From: Blautia parvula
Lineage (GTDB): Bacteria; Bacillota; Clostridia; Lachnospirales; Lachnospiraceae
NCBI RefSeq assembly: GCF_020215665.1
Contig: NZ_CP084061.1
Span: 2,326,001 to 2,390,000, forward strand
Direction: 5' to 3'
DNA length: 64,000 nt
Shown: positions 16,481 to 25,398 of the stretch, piece by piece
Layout of the letters: every line of letters starts with the position of its first letter
Numbering within the stretch: the stretch's first letter is position 1
Position numbers and translations under genes: made by a program
The notes under the pieces: model-generated
The model's database searches: none
Told to the model about the DNA's origin: nothing
The model's input: only the letters and a program-made list of their open reading frames with translations

Positions 16481-17074
16481 TTACGGTTGCACCCCGCTGT
16501 TTAAGCGGGTTTTCACACTTTTCCACCGGGGGCAGAACGCATCCATATATCCATAAAAAATCCGGTTGTGTCCCCGCTCTAAAAGGTGGACCAGCTCATG
16601 GGTGACCACATATTCCAGACATTCCCTGGGATATTCCCCCAGCCAGACATTGAGCCAGATCCTCCTTTTCTCCACATTGCAGGTCCCCCACCTGGTTTTC
16701 ATATCCCGCAGGCGCCACTCCTCGGCGTGGACACCCACTCTCTCTTCACACTCCCGTATGACCTGAGGCAGTATTTCCTCCAGACGTGTTCTGCACTCCC
16801 GCTTCTTTTCCTCCCGCTCCGGGCCTTCATATAATTCCCAGGGCTGCGGACTCTTTCTTTTTCCCTGCCGTTTTGCTTCGATCCAGTCACTTCTCTCCCG
16901 GATGAAACGTCTGATATCATGTTCCGGCATCCGAAGCGGTGCGGATACACGAACGCTCCCGTCCGCGCCCACGCGCAGATACATATTGCGGATGGCTTTT
17001 TTTGTGACCTGGATGTCCAGTCCGTTCTCCGTAAGATGATAAATCTTTACACTTTTCCCGGAGGTCTTTACCAT
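16481..17074 (-). CDS. YgjP-like zinc metallopeptidase (DUF45)
   Basis: 197 residues from ATG 17074, preceded by GGAGG; the open frame extends further but into map. THELVHLLERGHN gives the HExxH zinc site with the third ligand in the GHN segment, followed by a C-terminal W. TRWGTCN and RIWLNVWLGEYP are typical of YgjP/SprT-like proteins, small cytosolic proteases of uncertain role. Overlaps the 3' end of map by seven bases. Confidence 0.8.
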   Translation of the reverse strand: MVKTSGKSVKIYHLTENGLDIQVTKKAIRNMYLRVGADGSVRVSAPLRMPEHDIRRFIRERSDWIEAKRQGKRKSPQPWELYEGPEREEKKRECRTRLEEILPQVIRECEERVGVHAEEWRLRDMKTRWGTCNVEKRRIWLNVWLGEYPRECLEYVVTHELVHLLERGHNRIFYGYMDAFCPRWKSVKTRLNSGVQP

Positions 17075-17940
17075 GCCAGGACCTCCGGTCCGTTCTCTGT
17101 CACAAGCACCATGATCTCCCACTGGGCGGAGGGCAGTCCGTCCTCTGTATAAACAGTCCAGCCGTCTTCGTCATCAATAAAGATATCACTGGCGCCCATA
17201 TTGACCATAGGTTCTATGGTGAACATAAGTCCCGGCGCCATCACCATGCCTGTATCGGCCCTGCCGATATACCCAACCCATGGGTCCTCATGGAAATCCA
17301 GGCCAATACCGTGCCCTCCGATTTCCTTCACTACGCTGTAACCGTTTTTCTCTGCATGCTCATGGACTGCCTGGCTCATATCCCCCAGAAAACCCCAGGG
17401 CCTTACCTGCTCCAGTCCCTTTTCCACACACTCTTTTGTGACACGCACAAGGCGCTCCTTCTCCTCCCCCACGTCACCGATACAGAACATTCTGGAGGAG
17501 TCAGAGTAATAGCCGTTCAAAATCGTGGACACATCCACATTGATGATATCCCCCTCCTTAAGAACGACCTCCTCTGAGGGAATGCCATGACACACCTGAT
17601 TGTCAATGGAGGTGCAGACGCTCTTTTGAAATCCTTCATAGCCGAGAGGGGCCGGCACTGCCCCTGCCTTTGCGGTGATGTCATATACCCAGCGGTCAAT
17701 TTCGGCTGTAGATATTCCCTCTTTGATATGCTCTGCAACATAATCCAGAATGGCAACATTGATCTCAGCGCTCTTCCTGATCCCGGCGATCTGCTCCGGT
17801 GTTTTAATGATCTCCCGCTTCGGGACGATTCGCCCCTGGGACTGCAGATGAATCAGCTTATCATCAAAAGGCCCGTGGCATTTTTTATATTTTTTCCCGC
17901 TGCCGCACCAGCAGACATCATTTCTCCCTAAACGATTCAA
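17068..17940 (-). CDS. map: Methionine aminopeptidase type I with N-terminal SEC-C zinc motif
   Basis: 290 residues. Starts at TTG (17938-17940), with GGAAGG upstream and overlapping the stop of the SGNH gene as TTGA. Residues 1-25 carry the SEC-C motif CWCGSGKKYKKCHG, thought to help bind ribosomes. The catalytic domain removes the initiator methionine; metal ligands are in NVDVSTILNGYYSDSS, IGGHGIGLDFHEDP and FTIEPM. The extended zinc N-terminus is common in clostridia, which often carry a second short Map. Confidence 0.95.
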   Translation of the reverse strand: MNRLGRNDVCWCGSGKKYKKCHGPFDDKLIHLQSQGRIVPKREIIKTPEQIAGIRKSAEINVAILDYVAEHIKEGISTAEIDRWVYDITAKAGAVPAPLGYEGFQKSVCTSIDNQVCHGIPSEEVVLKEGDIINVDVSTILNGYYSDSSRMFCIGDVGEEKERLVRVTKECVEKGLEQVRPWGFLGDMSQAVHEHAEKNGYSVVKEIGGHGIGLDFHEDPWVGYIGRADTGMVMAPGLMFTIEPMVNMGASDIFIDDEDGWTVYTEDGLPSAQWEIMVLVTENGPEVLAW

Positions 17941-18599
17941 TTTATTTCCTTCCTTTCCCTTAAAATCTCCCTTAATTTTTCTGTCACAGCCTCCGCAAAA
18001 ACTCTGTGTCCCTCAGGGTCCAGATGGACAGAATCCTCCGCACCGGGCATAGTCACAGACGCCGCATCCAAAAAGGCGCAGCCCTGCCGCTTCGCTGTCT
18101 CCCTGTAATATCCGGCCAGCTCTCCGGAGATCTTCACTGCCCGCTCTCCGCCGAACATGGGGGAGAATTTGTGGTCCACGATCTCCTCCCGGATCTTAAG
18201 AGGAGATACCAGCAGGATCTCCGGCACCGGCTCCCGGTTCTCCCGGAAATACATCTTTATGGTCTTCACCAAAGTCTCTGCTCCTGCTGCCACATCGGAC
18301 GCAGACAGGGAAAACCGCTGTTTTATATCATTTGTCCCCAGCATCAGCACCACCACATCCAGAGGGCTGTGGCTTTCCAGACAGGGAATCAGGTATTTCA
18401 GCCCGCTTTTCATCCCTTCAATGGGATCATCCCAGACGGTCGTCCTTCCATTCTGTCCTTCCTCGATGATTCGAACCTGTTCCTCCTTCAGGGCCTCCTG
18501 CACCAGACTGGTCCAGCGCACGCCCCAGGGAAAACGGCCCCCGGTCACGCCGTCATATCCGTGGGTATTGGAATCTCCATAGCATAATACATTTTTCAT
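17937..18599 (-). CDS. SGNH/GDSL-family esterase
   Basis: 220 residues. MKNVLCYGDSNTHGYDG carries the block I serine motif GDSN, LMLGTNDIK is block III, and DSVHLDPEGH contains the catalytic Asp-His pair. No signal peptide, so cytosolic; family members are acyl-esterases or lipases of broad specificity. Coupled to map by a four-base overlap. Confidence 0.88.
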   Translation of the reverse strand: MKNVLCYGDSNTHGYDGVTGGRFPWGVRWTSLVQEALKEEQVRIIEEGQNGRTTVWDDPIEGMKSGLKYLIPCLESHSPLDVVVLMLGTNDIKQRFSLSASDVAAGAETLVKTIKMYFRENREPVPEILLVSPLKIREEIVDHKFSPMFGGERAVKISGELAGYYRETAKRQGCAFLDAASVTMPGAEDSVHLDPEGHRVFAEAVTEKLREILRERKEIN

Positions 18600-18602
18600 C
18601 TC

Positions 18603-19145
18603 TTATTTCTCCATTGCCTCGTATTCTTCTCTTGTAATGCAAAACAGATCATGGGGCATGTCGAGCCCATAGTAATGCTTCACAAAGGAACCTGTTATCT
18701 TCATGCCGTTTCTTCTGGCCACATTCCGGGACGGCGTATTGTTATCCCGGATAATAGAATAGACTTTATCAGCCTTTAATGTCTCAAACGCGTAATCCCT
18801 GCAGGCCCTGGCAGCTTCCGCAGCGTAGCCGTGGTGCCAAAATTCTTTACAGAACAGATATCCAACCTCCAGCACCTGTTCTTCCCCGCATTCCTGCATG
18901 GTAAGGCCGCACTGGCCGATCAATTCTCCTGTCTCTTTCGATATAACTGCCCACAGGCCAAAACCATACTGCCTGTAACGGGCAAGCTGCCTTTCCAGCC
19001 ACTCCTCTGCCTCCTCATCGGAAAAAGCATGGGCATAGGCATACATCACTTCCGGGTCCTGCAGCATTTTGTTCAGAGCTGCCTGGTCTTCCCTGCACAT
19101 TTCCCTGAGCACAAGACGCTCCGTCGTAAGCACAGCATTTTTCAT
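18603..19145 (-). CDS. GNAT acetyltransferase, RimJ/RimL type
   Basis: 180 residues from ATG 19145, eight bases after AAGGAG; an earlier ATG at 19151 is only two bases from it. TERLVLREMCREDQAAL, GLWAVISKETGELIGQCGL, EVGYLFCKEFWHHGYAAEAA and NNTPSRNVARRNGM match acetyl-CoA-dependent N-acetyltransferases. Targets of this group include ribosomal proteins and antibiotics; none can be assigned. Confidence 0.88.
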   Translation of the reverse strand: MKNAVLTTERLVLREMCREDQAALNKMLQDPEVMYAYAHAFSDEEAEEWLERQLARYRQYGFGLWAVISKETGELIGQCGLTMQECGEEQVLEVGYLFCKEFWHHGYAAEAARACRDYAFETLKADKVYSIIRDNNTPSRNVARRNGMKITGSFVKHYYGLDMPHDLFCITREEYEAMEK

Positions 19146-19147
19146 GA

Positions 19148-19645
19148 TCATAACTCCTTCTGATATGCGATCCTCGGTGTTCCATCTTCCATGTATACAG
19201 TTCCGCAGCGTTTGAAACCATTCTTTTCAAATACCCGCTGCATAGGTTTATTATCCCTGTGGGTATCTCCCCGCATGTTGCCGCACCGGGCCAGACACCA
19301 CTGTACACAAAAAGAAGCCACGCCCTTCTTTCTCCCTGCAGAGGCTATCCGGTGCAGGAATCCATAGGGCTTTTCATTCAGCCAGCAGCCATTCTCTATC
19401 CTCCGGTAATTGGGTTCTTCTCCTGTCTCGAACATAAAAACACCCTCTGTTCCGTCCGATGACTCACAGAGATATAAGGCGCTGCGGTTTAAATCCTTTT
19501 CTATGTCTTCCCGCGCCGGGTAGCCGTTTACCCACTGTCCGGGATTGCCGTTCTCTGCCATGTACTTTCTGGCATGCTCATACAGGGACATGACTTCATC
19601 TATATCTTTTTCTTCTGCTCTGCGAATATGAAACTCTGCATCCAT
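19148..19645 (-). CDS. GNAT-family acetyltransferase
   Basis: 165 residues from ATG 19645 (MDAEFHIRRAEEKDIDEV); the upstream open frame to 19834 lacks a start with a ribosome site. GVASFCVQWCLARCGNMRGDTHRDNKPM and the FEKNGFKRCGTVY tail fit the GNAT fold. It forms a pair with the RimJ-type gene downstream, their ends overlapping by a few bases. Confidence 0.8.
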   Translation of the reverse strand: MDAEFHIRRAEEKDIDEVMSLYEHARKYMAENGNPGQWVNGYPAREDIEKDLNRSALYLCESSDGTEGVFMFETGEEPNYRRIENGCWLNEKPYGFLHRIASAGRKKGVASFCVQWCLARCGNMRGDTHRDNKPMQRVFEKNGFKRCGTVYMEDGTPRIAYQKEL

Positions 19646-19909
19646 CTCTGTCTCATCCTCTCCTGTGATACACTCCGGGGCTGCCATGACCGGATAATGG
19701 CCGTTCCACAGAATGCGTATACACCTGCGCATGGCCCCCAAAGCACGATATGCACAGTATACCACGGTTTTTTCTGTTTTTCCACCGGGCCTGCAGGATT
19801 TATCTGAGGTTCCCGTTGTATGAATCCTTTGCAATTTTCAGATAATAATATAATTTTCATTCTCTTTACAGTTACATGAATTTTTATTGATAAATTTTCA
19901 TTTTACTTC

Positions 19910-19938
19910 TTGACAAATGAAAACATGACTGTTATAAT
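19910..19938 (+). promoter_or_regulatory. Full-consensus sigma-A promoter facing an orphan transcript
   Basis: TTGACA (19910-19915), a 17-base spacer and TATAAT (19933-19938). There is no credible plus-strand gene for several kilobases; see the RNA entry next to it. Confidence 0.85.
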
Positions 19939-19944
19939 AAAGCC

Positions 19945-20150
19945 ATAAACAAAGAGAGAACAAAATAAAAAACAGAAAGGACTGATACCACCGAAAACGT
20001 AAATTACCATTCATAATTTTAAAGAAAGGAAGGTACGGACCACCAAGAACATAACGATTTAACCCATAATAAAAAAAGGAAGGTAAAGTCCCATGGACAC
20101 ATCAGATTAAAAGAGTCATTCGGAATGTAAACTTCGAATGACTCTTTCCT
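19945..20150 (+). ncRNA. Predicted orphan small RNA of about 200 nt
   Basis: Begins just after the consensus promoter and ends at a 13-bp hairpin (AAAGAGTCATTCG / CGAATGACTCTTT, 20115-20147) with a short T tract. The RNA is A-rich and contains repeated purine blocks: AAAGGACTGATACCACC, AAAGGAAGGTACGGACC and AAAGGAAGGTAAAGTCC, each with GGA or Shine-Dalgarno-like AGGAAGG. The only ATG (20093) opens a five-codon frame. No Rfam-like class is recognisable to me. The strand opposite carries an 83-codon frame that I do not believe. The rest of 19646-19909 and 20151-20220 holds nothing else I can name. Confidence 0.5.
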
Positions 20151-20220
20151 ATTGTCTGAAAAACATTCTGCTGCATCCTTCCATACCGGAAGAATGTTGT
20201 CTGCTGTCTGCAGTACATGA

Positions 20221-20252
20221 AAGAAACCCTTCAGGATTTCTCCCAAAGGGTC
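20221..20252 (-). terminator. Probable terminator of rubrerythrin
   Basis: Minus-strand ACCCTT / AAGGGT stem with a 14-nt loop, then TTTCTTTC, about 25 bases after the rubrerythrin stop. The stem is short, so weak. Confidence 0.5.
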
Positions 20253-20276
20253 TGGTTCATAATACTGCATACTGTT

Positions 20277-20873
20277 TTAATGTGCAAACGGTGAAAGCTC
20301 CAGCCGGATAAAATATCCCTGGTCATGGGAACATACCGGACATTTCTTAGGCGCTTCCTTGCCCCAGTGGATATAACCGCATTTTAAGCAGATCCATCCG
20401 GTCTCCACATCTGATACAAAGAGATTCTTGTCCTCCAGAAACTGTGCGAATTTTCCGAAACGGTCTCCATGGAATTTTTCAATATCAGCGATCATATGAA
20501 AAGAATTCGCGATCTGTGTAAACCCTTCCTCTTTCGCCTTATCCCCAAAGTTCTTATACACATCATCATGCTCTTCATATTCATTGTGCTGTGCCATACG
20601 GAGAAGTTTATCCATATCCGAAGAGATATCTACCGGGTAACCGCCGTCAATCTGAATGGTCTCCCCTGCCATCTCCTTTAAATGCTGGTAAAAAATGTAG
20701 GCATGCTGGCGCTCCTGGTCAGCCGTATAGTTGAACACAGCTTCCACAACATGCAGATGTTCTTTTTTCGCCTGGGCTGCTGCAAAGGTGTAGCGGTTTC
20801 TGGCCTGACTCTCGCCTGCAAAGGCGCGCATCAGGTTCTCTTTTGTTACGCTTTCTCTAAAATCTACAGACAT
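20277..20873 (-). CDS. rbr: Rubrerythrin
   Basis: 198 residues: a ferritin-like diiron four-helix bundle (AGESQARNRYTF, ADQERQHAYIFYQHL, ANSFHMIADIEKFHGDRF) followed by a rubredoxin-like iron site CLKCGYIHWG and CPVC near the C-terminus. It reduces hydrogen peroxide to water in the cytosol of anaerobes. The YIHWG version replaces the usual YIYEG type. A second rubrerythrin lies 4 kb away. Confidence 0.95.
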   Translation of the reverse strand: MSVDFRESVTKENLMRAFAGESQARNRYTFAAAQAKKEHLHVVEAVFNYTADQERQHAYIFYQHLKEMAGETIQIDGGYPVDISSDMDKLLRMAQHNEYEEHDDVYKNFGDKAKEEGFTQIANSFHMIADIEKFHGDRFGKFAQFLEDKNLFVSDVETGWICLKCGYIHWGKEAPKKCPVCSHDQGYFIRLELSPFAH

Positions 20874-20951
20874 ACAATTGCCTCCTGGAATTTATTTTCC
20901 ATGTTATTTTTTCCAGAAGATGCAATTTTATACCTGAATGTTACAGCCGTA

Positions 20952-21551
20952 TCAGATGGTATTGTACAGGGCAACCAGGATTTCCAGGATCTGTTCCCTG
21001 GTAAAACGGCTGCTGTCCAGACACAGGTCGTATCCCTTCATGCTGCCCCATTTCTCATCTGTATAGTTGTTGTAATAGTATTTTCTCTGTTTATCCACTT
21101 TTTTTATGAGCTGCTCTGCCCCTTTTTCATCCCATACGGTCCGCGCCCGGATAGTTTTGATCCTTTCCTCCATAGGCGCGTAGATAAAGACACTTCTGCA
21201 GTCCGGTTTATCCCTGAGAATGTAATTTGCGCACCGTCCTACGATCACACAGTCTTCCCTCTTTGCAGCCTCCTCAATGATCTCCGACTGCGCATTGAAC
21301 AGCACATCATTGAGAGGTTCATAGTGAAACTGACGCTCCATGGCCATATTCTCATCAAAAGAGTATCTCCAGGGACTCTCCCGCTTCTCATCCACTTCCT
21401 CTAACTTCTCCTCCGGAAGGTTCTTTTTCTTGGCCGCAAGTGTGATCAAATCCTTGTCATAATACTTGATACCCAAATGTTCCGCCAGATCCTGAGCGAT
21501 CTTCCTTCCGTTACTGCCAAATTCCCTGCCAAGTGCTATCACTTTACCCAT
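20952..21551 (-). CDS. Cytidylate kinase-like P-loop protein
   Basis: 199 residues from ATG 21551. The start MGKVIALGREFGSNGRKIAQ is the modified P-loop of the cytidylate-kinase-like family (PF13189), followed by GIKYYDKDLI and VIVGRCANYIL. Many Firmicutes have several copies; the substrate is not established. Not the housekeeping Cmk, which differs in the P-loop and length. Confidence 0.85.
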   Translation of the reverse strand: MGKVIALGREFGSNGRKIAQDLAEHLGIKYYDKDLITLAAKKKNLPEEKLEEVDEKRESPWRYSFDENMAMERQFHYEPLNDVLFNAQSEIIEEAAKREDCVIVGRCANYILRDKPDCRSVFIYAPMEERIKTIRARTVWDEKGAEQLIKKVDKQRKYYYNNYTDEKWGSMKGYDLCLDSSRFTREQILEILVALYNTI

Positions 21552-21720
21552 AACATACCATCCTTCCCTATTCACATGGCGCCGGAGGGCTCTGTCCCTT
21601 GCAGAATCCTCCGGCTGCGTTTTCCGGTATCCGCAGGTTTCAGTCTTCCGGCTTTTCACTGACAAAAGACTGAACTCTTATCTTAATTATACTAAATTTT
21701 CGCAACTTTTACAACTTTTT

Positions 21721-23187
21721 TCAATGGGAATCTTCCTCCTGCGTAAGCGCGATTCCCGTCTGTGCCGGGCCATCCACACAATGCCCCATATGGTCGAACC
21801 TGGAGCCGTGGCAGGGACACTCAAAACATTTTTCATCGGGATTCCATTCTAACTGGCATCCCAGATGGGGACATTTTGCGGACACCAGATAGATTTCCCC
21901 CTCCTCATCCCTGTATGCTCCCACTTTTTCCCCGTCATACTCAACAATACCGCCGTGTCCCACAGGAAGTTCCTCCAGGTCACTTCTTCCCGGTGTGAAA
22001 ATACGCCGGCTTAAATCCTTCACCGCGTGGACACTGTCCTTACAGAAATTCCCGGCAGAAGCCCTTGGGGTAAACCGCTGGGGAGAAAAGATGCCGAACA
22101 CTTTCCCGTCATCTTCCTCCCCCAGGATACTCTCCGTTATCATACCGGCCGCTGCCATGGAAGAGCTCATTCCCCACTTTCCGAATCCCGTGGCAGCATA
22201 CCAGTCCGGAGTCTCCGCAGAAAACCTGCCGATATAAGGAATCTGGTCCATGGGCATGCAGTCCTGGGCAGACCACTGGTACCGCACTCTGCTGCCCGGA
22301 TAGAATTCTGCTGCTTTTCTTCTCAGAAGTTCGTATTTGCCCCCGGTACGATTTTCTCCGGTGCGGTGGCCTCCGCCGCCGAAGAGCAGATACTCCCCGG
22401 CACTTCTGAAAGACCATGCCTGTTCCCTGTCTACGCCCAGATACATTCCCTCCAGCTCCGGCACCTGTTCAAGCCCCACTACATAGCTGCGCTCCTGGTG
22501 CATCCGCATAAAATAATATCCGGGCATATTGAGAAAGGGGTAATGGCAGGCAAAAACTATTTTTTTCGCCCTGACACTCCCGTTCTCCGTGACCAGCCTG
22601 TCCCCCTCTGCCTGCAGCACTCTTGAGTGTTCATATACTGCCAGGTCACGGGCCGCTGCTTCCAGAAAAAGAAGGGGATGGAACCTGGCCTGGTTTTCAA
22701 ACCGCACTGCGCCTGCCACCTGAAAAGGAAGTTCTGTCTCCTTGGTAAAGGAGGCTTCGATGGAAAGCCCGGCAGCACACTCAGCCTCCTCCTTAAGAAG
22801 TTCAGGTGCTTCCAGTGTGTATAAATATGCAGGACATCGGACAAAACCGCACGCGATCTGTCTGTCCTGTACAATTTTCTCATACCGGTCTATTGCCTTT
22901 TGGTTTTCCAGGCTGTACTTTTCTGCTGCTTCCCGCCCGTGTTTTGATAAAAGTTTCTGATATATCACTCCATGCTGGGAAGTGATCTTGGCTGTTGTCT
23001 TCCCCGTCTGTCCTCCGCCAATCCTGTCCGCTTCCAGCACAGCCACGTGAACTCCCTGTTCTTTGAGTAAGTATGCAGTCAGTATCCCGGCCATTCCGCC
23101 TCCCACTACAGCCACATCCACGGTGATATCCTGCATAAGCATCGGAAAATCCTGTATCTCTGTTTCATCCATCCATAAACTTTTCAT
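21721..23187 (-). CDS. FAD-dependent oxidoreductase with C-terminal Rieske [2Fe-2S] domain
   Basis: 488 residues from ATG 23187, five bases after GGAGG. An N-terminal DAO-type FAD domain (VAVVGGGMAGILTAYLL at about 25-41, a GGQTGKTTAK segment) and a C-terminal Rieske domain with CPHLGC and CPCHGS, the Cys-His pairs binding a 2Fe-2S cluster. Relatives oxidise amines such as gamma-glutamylputrescine or glycine, passing electrons to the Rieske centre. Cytosolic; single gene with no visible partner. Confidence 0.88.
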   Translation of the reverse strand: MKSLWMDETEIQDFPMLMQDITVDVAVVGGGMAGILTAYLLKEQGVHVAVLEADRIGGGQTGKTTAKITSQHGVIYQKLLSKHGREAAEKYSLENQKAIDRYEKIVQDRQIACGFVRCPAYLYTLEAPELLKEEAECAAGLSIEASFTKETELPFQVAGAVRFENQARFHPLLFLEAAARDLAVYEHSRVLQAEGDRLVTENGSVRAKKIVFACHYPFLNMPGYYFMRMHQERSYVVGLEQVPELEGMYLGVDREQAWSFRSAGEYLLFGGGGHRTGENRTGGKYELLRRKAAEFYPGSRVRYQWSAQDCMPMDQIPYIGRFSAETPDWYAATGFGKWGMSSSMAAAGMITESILGEEDDGKVFGIFSPQRFTPRASAGNFCKDSVHAVKDLSRRIFTPGRSDLEELPVGHGGIVEYDGEKVGAYRDEEGEIYLVSAKCPHLGCQLEWNPDEKCFECPCHGSRFDHMGHCVDGPAQTGIALTQEEDSH

Positions 23188-23246
23188 GGCAACCTCCATT
23201 TTGTATATCCTTCTTCCTAGAATGCGCCTGATGCTTTCAGGATATA

Positions 23247-23282
23247 CAAAAAACAGGGGCCGCTTTTTATGCAGTCCCTGTC
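23247..23282 (-). terminator. Terminator after moaA-MOSC
   Basis: Minus-strand stem ACAGGGACTGC / GCGGCCCCTGT with imperfect pairs, followed by TTTTTTG, directly after the MOSC stop codon. Confidence 0.75.
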
Positions 23283-23286
23283 TGTG

Positions 23287-23721
23287 TCACACTTCCTCGA
23301 TCACCATCTCATCGCCTACCCGGATCTTCCCTCCGTGGATCACCCTGGTAAACACGCCCTCTCTCGGCATGATGCAGTCACCCATCTTCTTAAATATCTC
23401 ACAGCCGTGGTGGCATTCCTTTCCGATCTGTGTCAGCTCCAGCACCACGTCGTTGCAGCGGAATCTTGTCCCAATGGGCAGGTTCTTAAAATCAAATCCG
23501 CTGACCACCAGATTCTCACCGAATGCGCCGTCCGCCACCTCAGCGCCCCGGTTTCTGAAATCCTCTATCTTTTCATAACTCAGAAGACTTACCTGACGGT
23601 GCCATTTTCCCGCATGCGCGTCTTTTTCAATGCCAAAATCTTCTATAAAGCTGGCCTCCTGAATGTTCTTTTTCTGTGTTCCTTTCTTTTCGCTGATACA
23701 CACAGCAAGTACCTTTCCCAT
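23287..23721 (-). CDS. MOSC-domain protein
   Basis: 144 residues from ATG 23721, nine bases after GGAGG; ATG 23730 is also in frame but abuts the ribosome site. DAHAGKWHRQVSLLSYE, AFGENLVVSG and the conserved Cys in GKECHHGCEIF are MOSC features. The domain binds molybdenum cofactor and carries sulfur or reduces oximes. It is coupled to moaA, supporting a cofactor role. Confidence 0.88.
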   Translation of the reverse strand: MGKVLAVCISEKKGTQKKNIQEASFIEDFGIEKDAHAGKWHRQVSLLSYEKIEDFRNRGAEVADGAFGENLVVSGFDFKNLPIGTRFRCNDVVLELTQIGKECHHGCEIFKKMGDCIMPREGVFTRVIHGGKIRVGDEMVIEEV

Positions 23722-23726
23722 CTCAT

Positions 23727-24707
23727 TCATCCTCCAATTTCTGACATCTTTTTGTTTTCCAGCCCTTCCTCCTGCGCCTCGCCAAAGCGGTGGCTTCTGG
23801 GCTTCTCAAATATGATTTTTTCAGCCACGGCTCCGATCTGCTCATCTGAACTTCCGTCTCGGAGCAGGCTGCGCATATCTGCCCCGTGTGAAAACTGCAG
23901 GCACGGTTTTAAAAATCCCTCGGACGTGAGCCTTACCCGGTTGCAGTCCCCGCAGAACTTGTGGGAAATGGCGCTGATAAATCCGATCTTCCCCTTAAAA
24001 CCATCCGGCAGTATATATGTACTGGGACCGTTTCCGAATCTGCCGCTCAGGGAATCCGCTTTGCCGTAAGCTTTCTCCAGCAGATGCCGTACATGGTCCT
24101 CGGTCTCTTCGCCGCAGTATTTTCTTCCGTACCCTATGGGCATCATCTCAATAAACCGCACGTCTATGGGTCTGTCCTTCGCAAGCCCCGCAATGGGGAT
24201 CCACTGGTCCTCGTTGACTCCGTGCAGAAGTACACAGTTTACCTTCACACGCACATCAGGGAACTGAAGGGCCTTATCCATTCCCTCCAATACCCGGTCA
24301 AGTCCTTTTCTCCTGGTGATCTTCTCAAACATCTCTTCTGTCAGCGCGTCAAGGCTGATATTCACTGCGTCGATTCCCGCATCCGCCAGATCCCGCATCT
24401 GTTCCCCCAGCAGGATTCCGTTGGTGGTAAGCGTCACGTTGTCGATTCCCGGTATGCTCTTTATCATTCTCACCAGCTCTGCCGCATTCTTTCTCACAAG
24501 AGGCTCCCCGCCGGTGATCTTTACCTTGCTGATGCCTTTGAGGGCTAAAATACGGCACAGTCTGGTAATTTCATCATAAGTTAGAATATCGCTGTGTTCC
24601 ACCTGTTCGATACCGCCTTCCGGCATGCAGTACATGCAGCGCAGGTTACAGCGGTCCGTGATGGATATGCGGATATATTCTATATTCCGTCTGTATTGAT
24701 CCAACAT
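23727..24707 (-). CDS. moaA: GTP 3',8-cyclase
   Basis: 326 residues. Radical-SAM cysteines are at CNLRCMYC (20-27), and the second Fe-S cluster is KFCGDCNRVRLTSEGFLKPC. KITGGEPLVRK is the SAM-binding GGEP. The enzyme starts molybdenum cofactor synthesis by rearranging GTP. It is followed by a MOSC gene in the same operon. MoaC and the other moco genes are not in the window. Confidence 0.95.
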   Translation of the reverse strand: MLDQYRRNIEYIRISITDRCNLRCMYCMPEGGIEQVEHSDILTYDEITRLCRILALKGISKVKITGGEPLVRKNAAELVRMIKSIPGIDNVTLTTNGILLGEQMRDLADAGIDAVNISLDALTEEMFEKITRRKGLDRVLEGMDKALQFPDVRVKVNCVLLHGVNEDQWIPIAGLAKDRPIDVRFIEMMPIGYGRKYCGEETEDHVRHLLEKAYGKADSLSGRFGNGPSTYILPDGFKGKIGFISAISHKFCGDCNRVRLTSEGFLKPCLQFSHGADMRSLLRDGSSDEQIGAVAEKIIFEKPRSHRFGEAQEEGLENKKMSEIGG

Positions 24708-24826
24708 AATTTTATCTTCCTGTTTTTCTTAATATATCTACAGTATACCTCAAATTTACCGAAATTGCACCTATAACTTTGCCCAATTACGACATTTTAC
24801 ACAAAATACCAGCGGTGCATCTGCCG

Positions 24827-25366
24827 TCAGTAGTCCTCACAGTTCAGTCTGAAATACCCCTGGGGATAACCGCACACCGTACACCTTATTGGGGCACAGT
24901 CCCCGTAGGCCAGATGGCCGCAGTTCATGCAGATCCATACTCTGTCCATATCCTTGCAGAATACATGATTGGTCAGGATATCCTGGGTCAGCTGCTCAAA
25001 ACGATAGTCATGATGCCTTTCAATCTGCGCCACCTCTCTAAAAAGCCTGGCAATTCCCTTAAAGCCCTCCTGCTCCGCTTTTTCGGCAAAAGACGCGTAC
25101 ATGTCTGACCATTCTCTTTTCTCATCCTCATGGGCCTTCTCCAGGTTTCTGCTGGTTTCCGGTATCTGCCCTCCGTTCAGCACATTCTGCCACAGCTCCG
25201 CATGCCGCTCCTCATTGCCTGATGTCTCCTCAAAAATGTCCGCTATGTTCATATAGCCCTCTTCCCTGGCCTGTTTTGCATAAATGCGGTATTTTCCGCT
25301 GGCCTGCAGTTCTCCTTGGTAAGCTTTTATCAGATTTCTAAAGGTTTCGCTCTCTCTTAATTCCAT
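24827..25366 (-). CDS. Rubrerythrin-family protein
   Basis: 179 residues: ferritin-like helices with YQGELQASGKYRIYAKQA, NEERHAELWQ and AQIERHHDYRFEQL, plus C-terminal CMNCGHLAYG and CTVCGYPQGYF for a rubredoxin-like iron. It is more divergent than the rbr at 20277 and probably also a peroxide reductase. Confidence 0.9.
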   Translation of the reverse strand: MELRESETFRNLIKAYQGELQASGKYRIYAKQAREEGYMNIADIFEETSGNEERHAELWQNVLNGGQIPETSRNLEKAHEDEKREWSDMYASFAEKAEQEGFKGIARLFREVAQIERHHDYRFEQLTQDILTNHVFCKDMDRVWICMNCGHLAYGDCAPIRCTVCGYPQGYFRLNCEDY

Positions 25367-25398
25367 CTTCTCTCCGCTGTTTCCTGTTTTACAATATT

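Noticed and set aside
19646-19834. N-terminal extension of the GNAT gene at 19148
   Set aside because: No start codon with a ribosome site and no similarity to the acetyltransferase fold; ATG 19645 begins the domain.
20019-20270. 83-codon minus-strand frame after rubrerythrin
   Set aside because: No ribosome site, crosses a terminator-like hairpin and the orphan RNA, and shows no family features.
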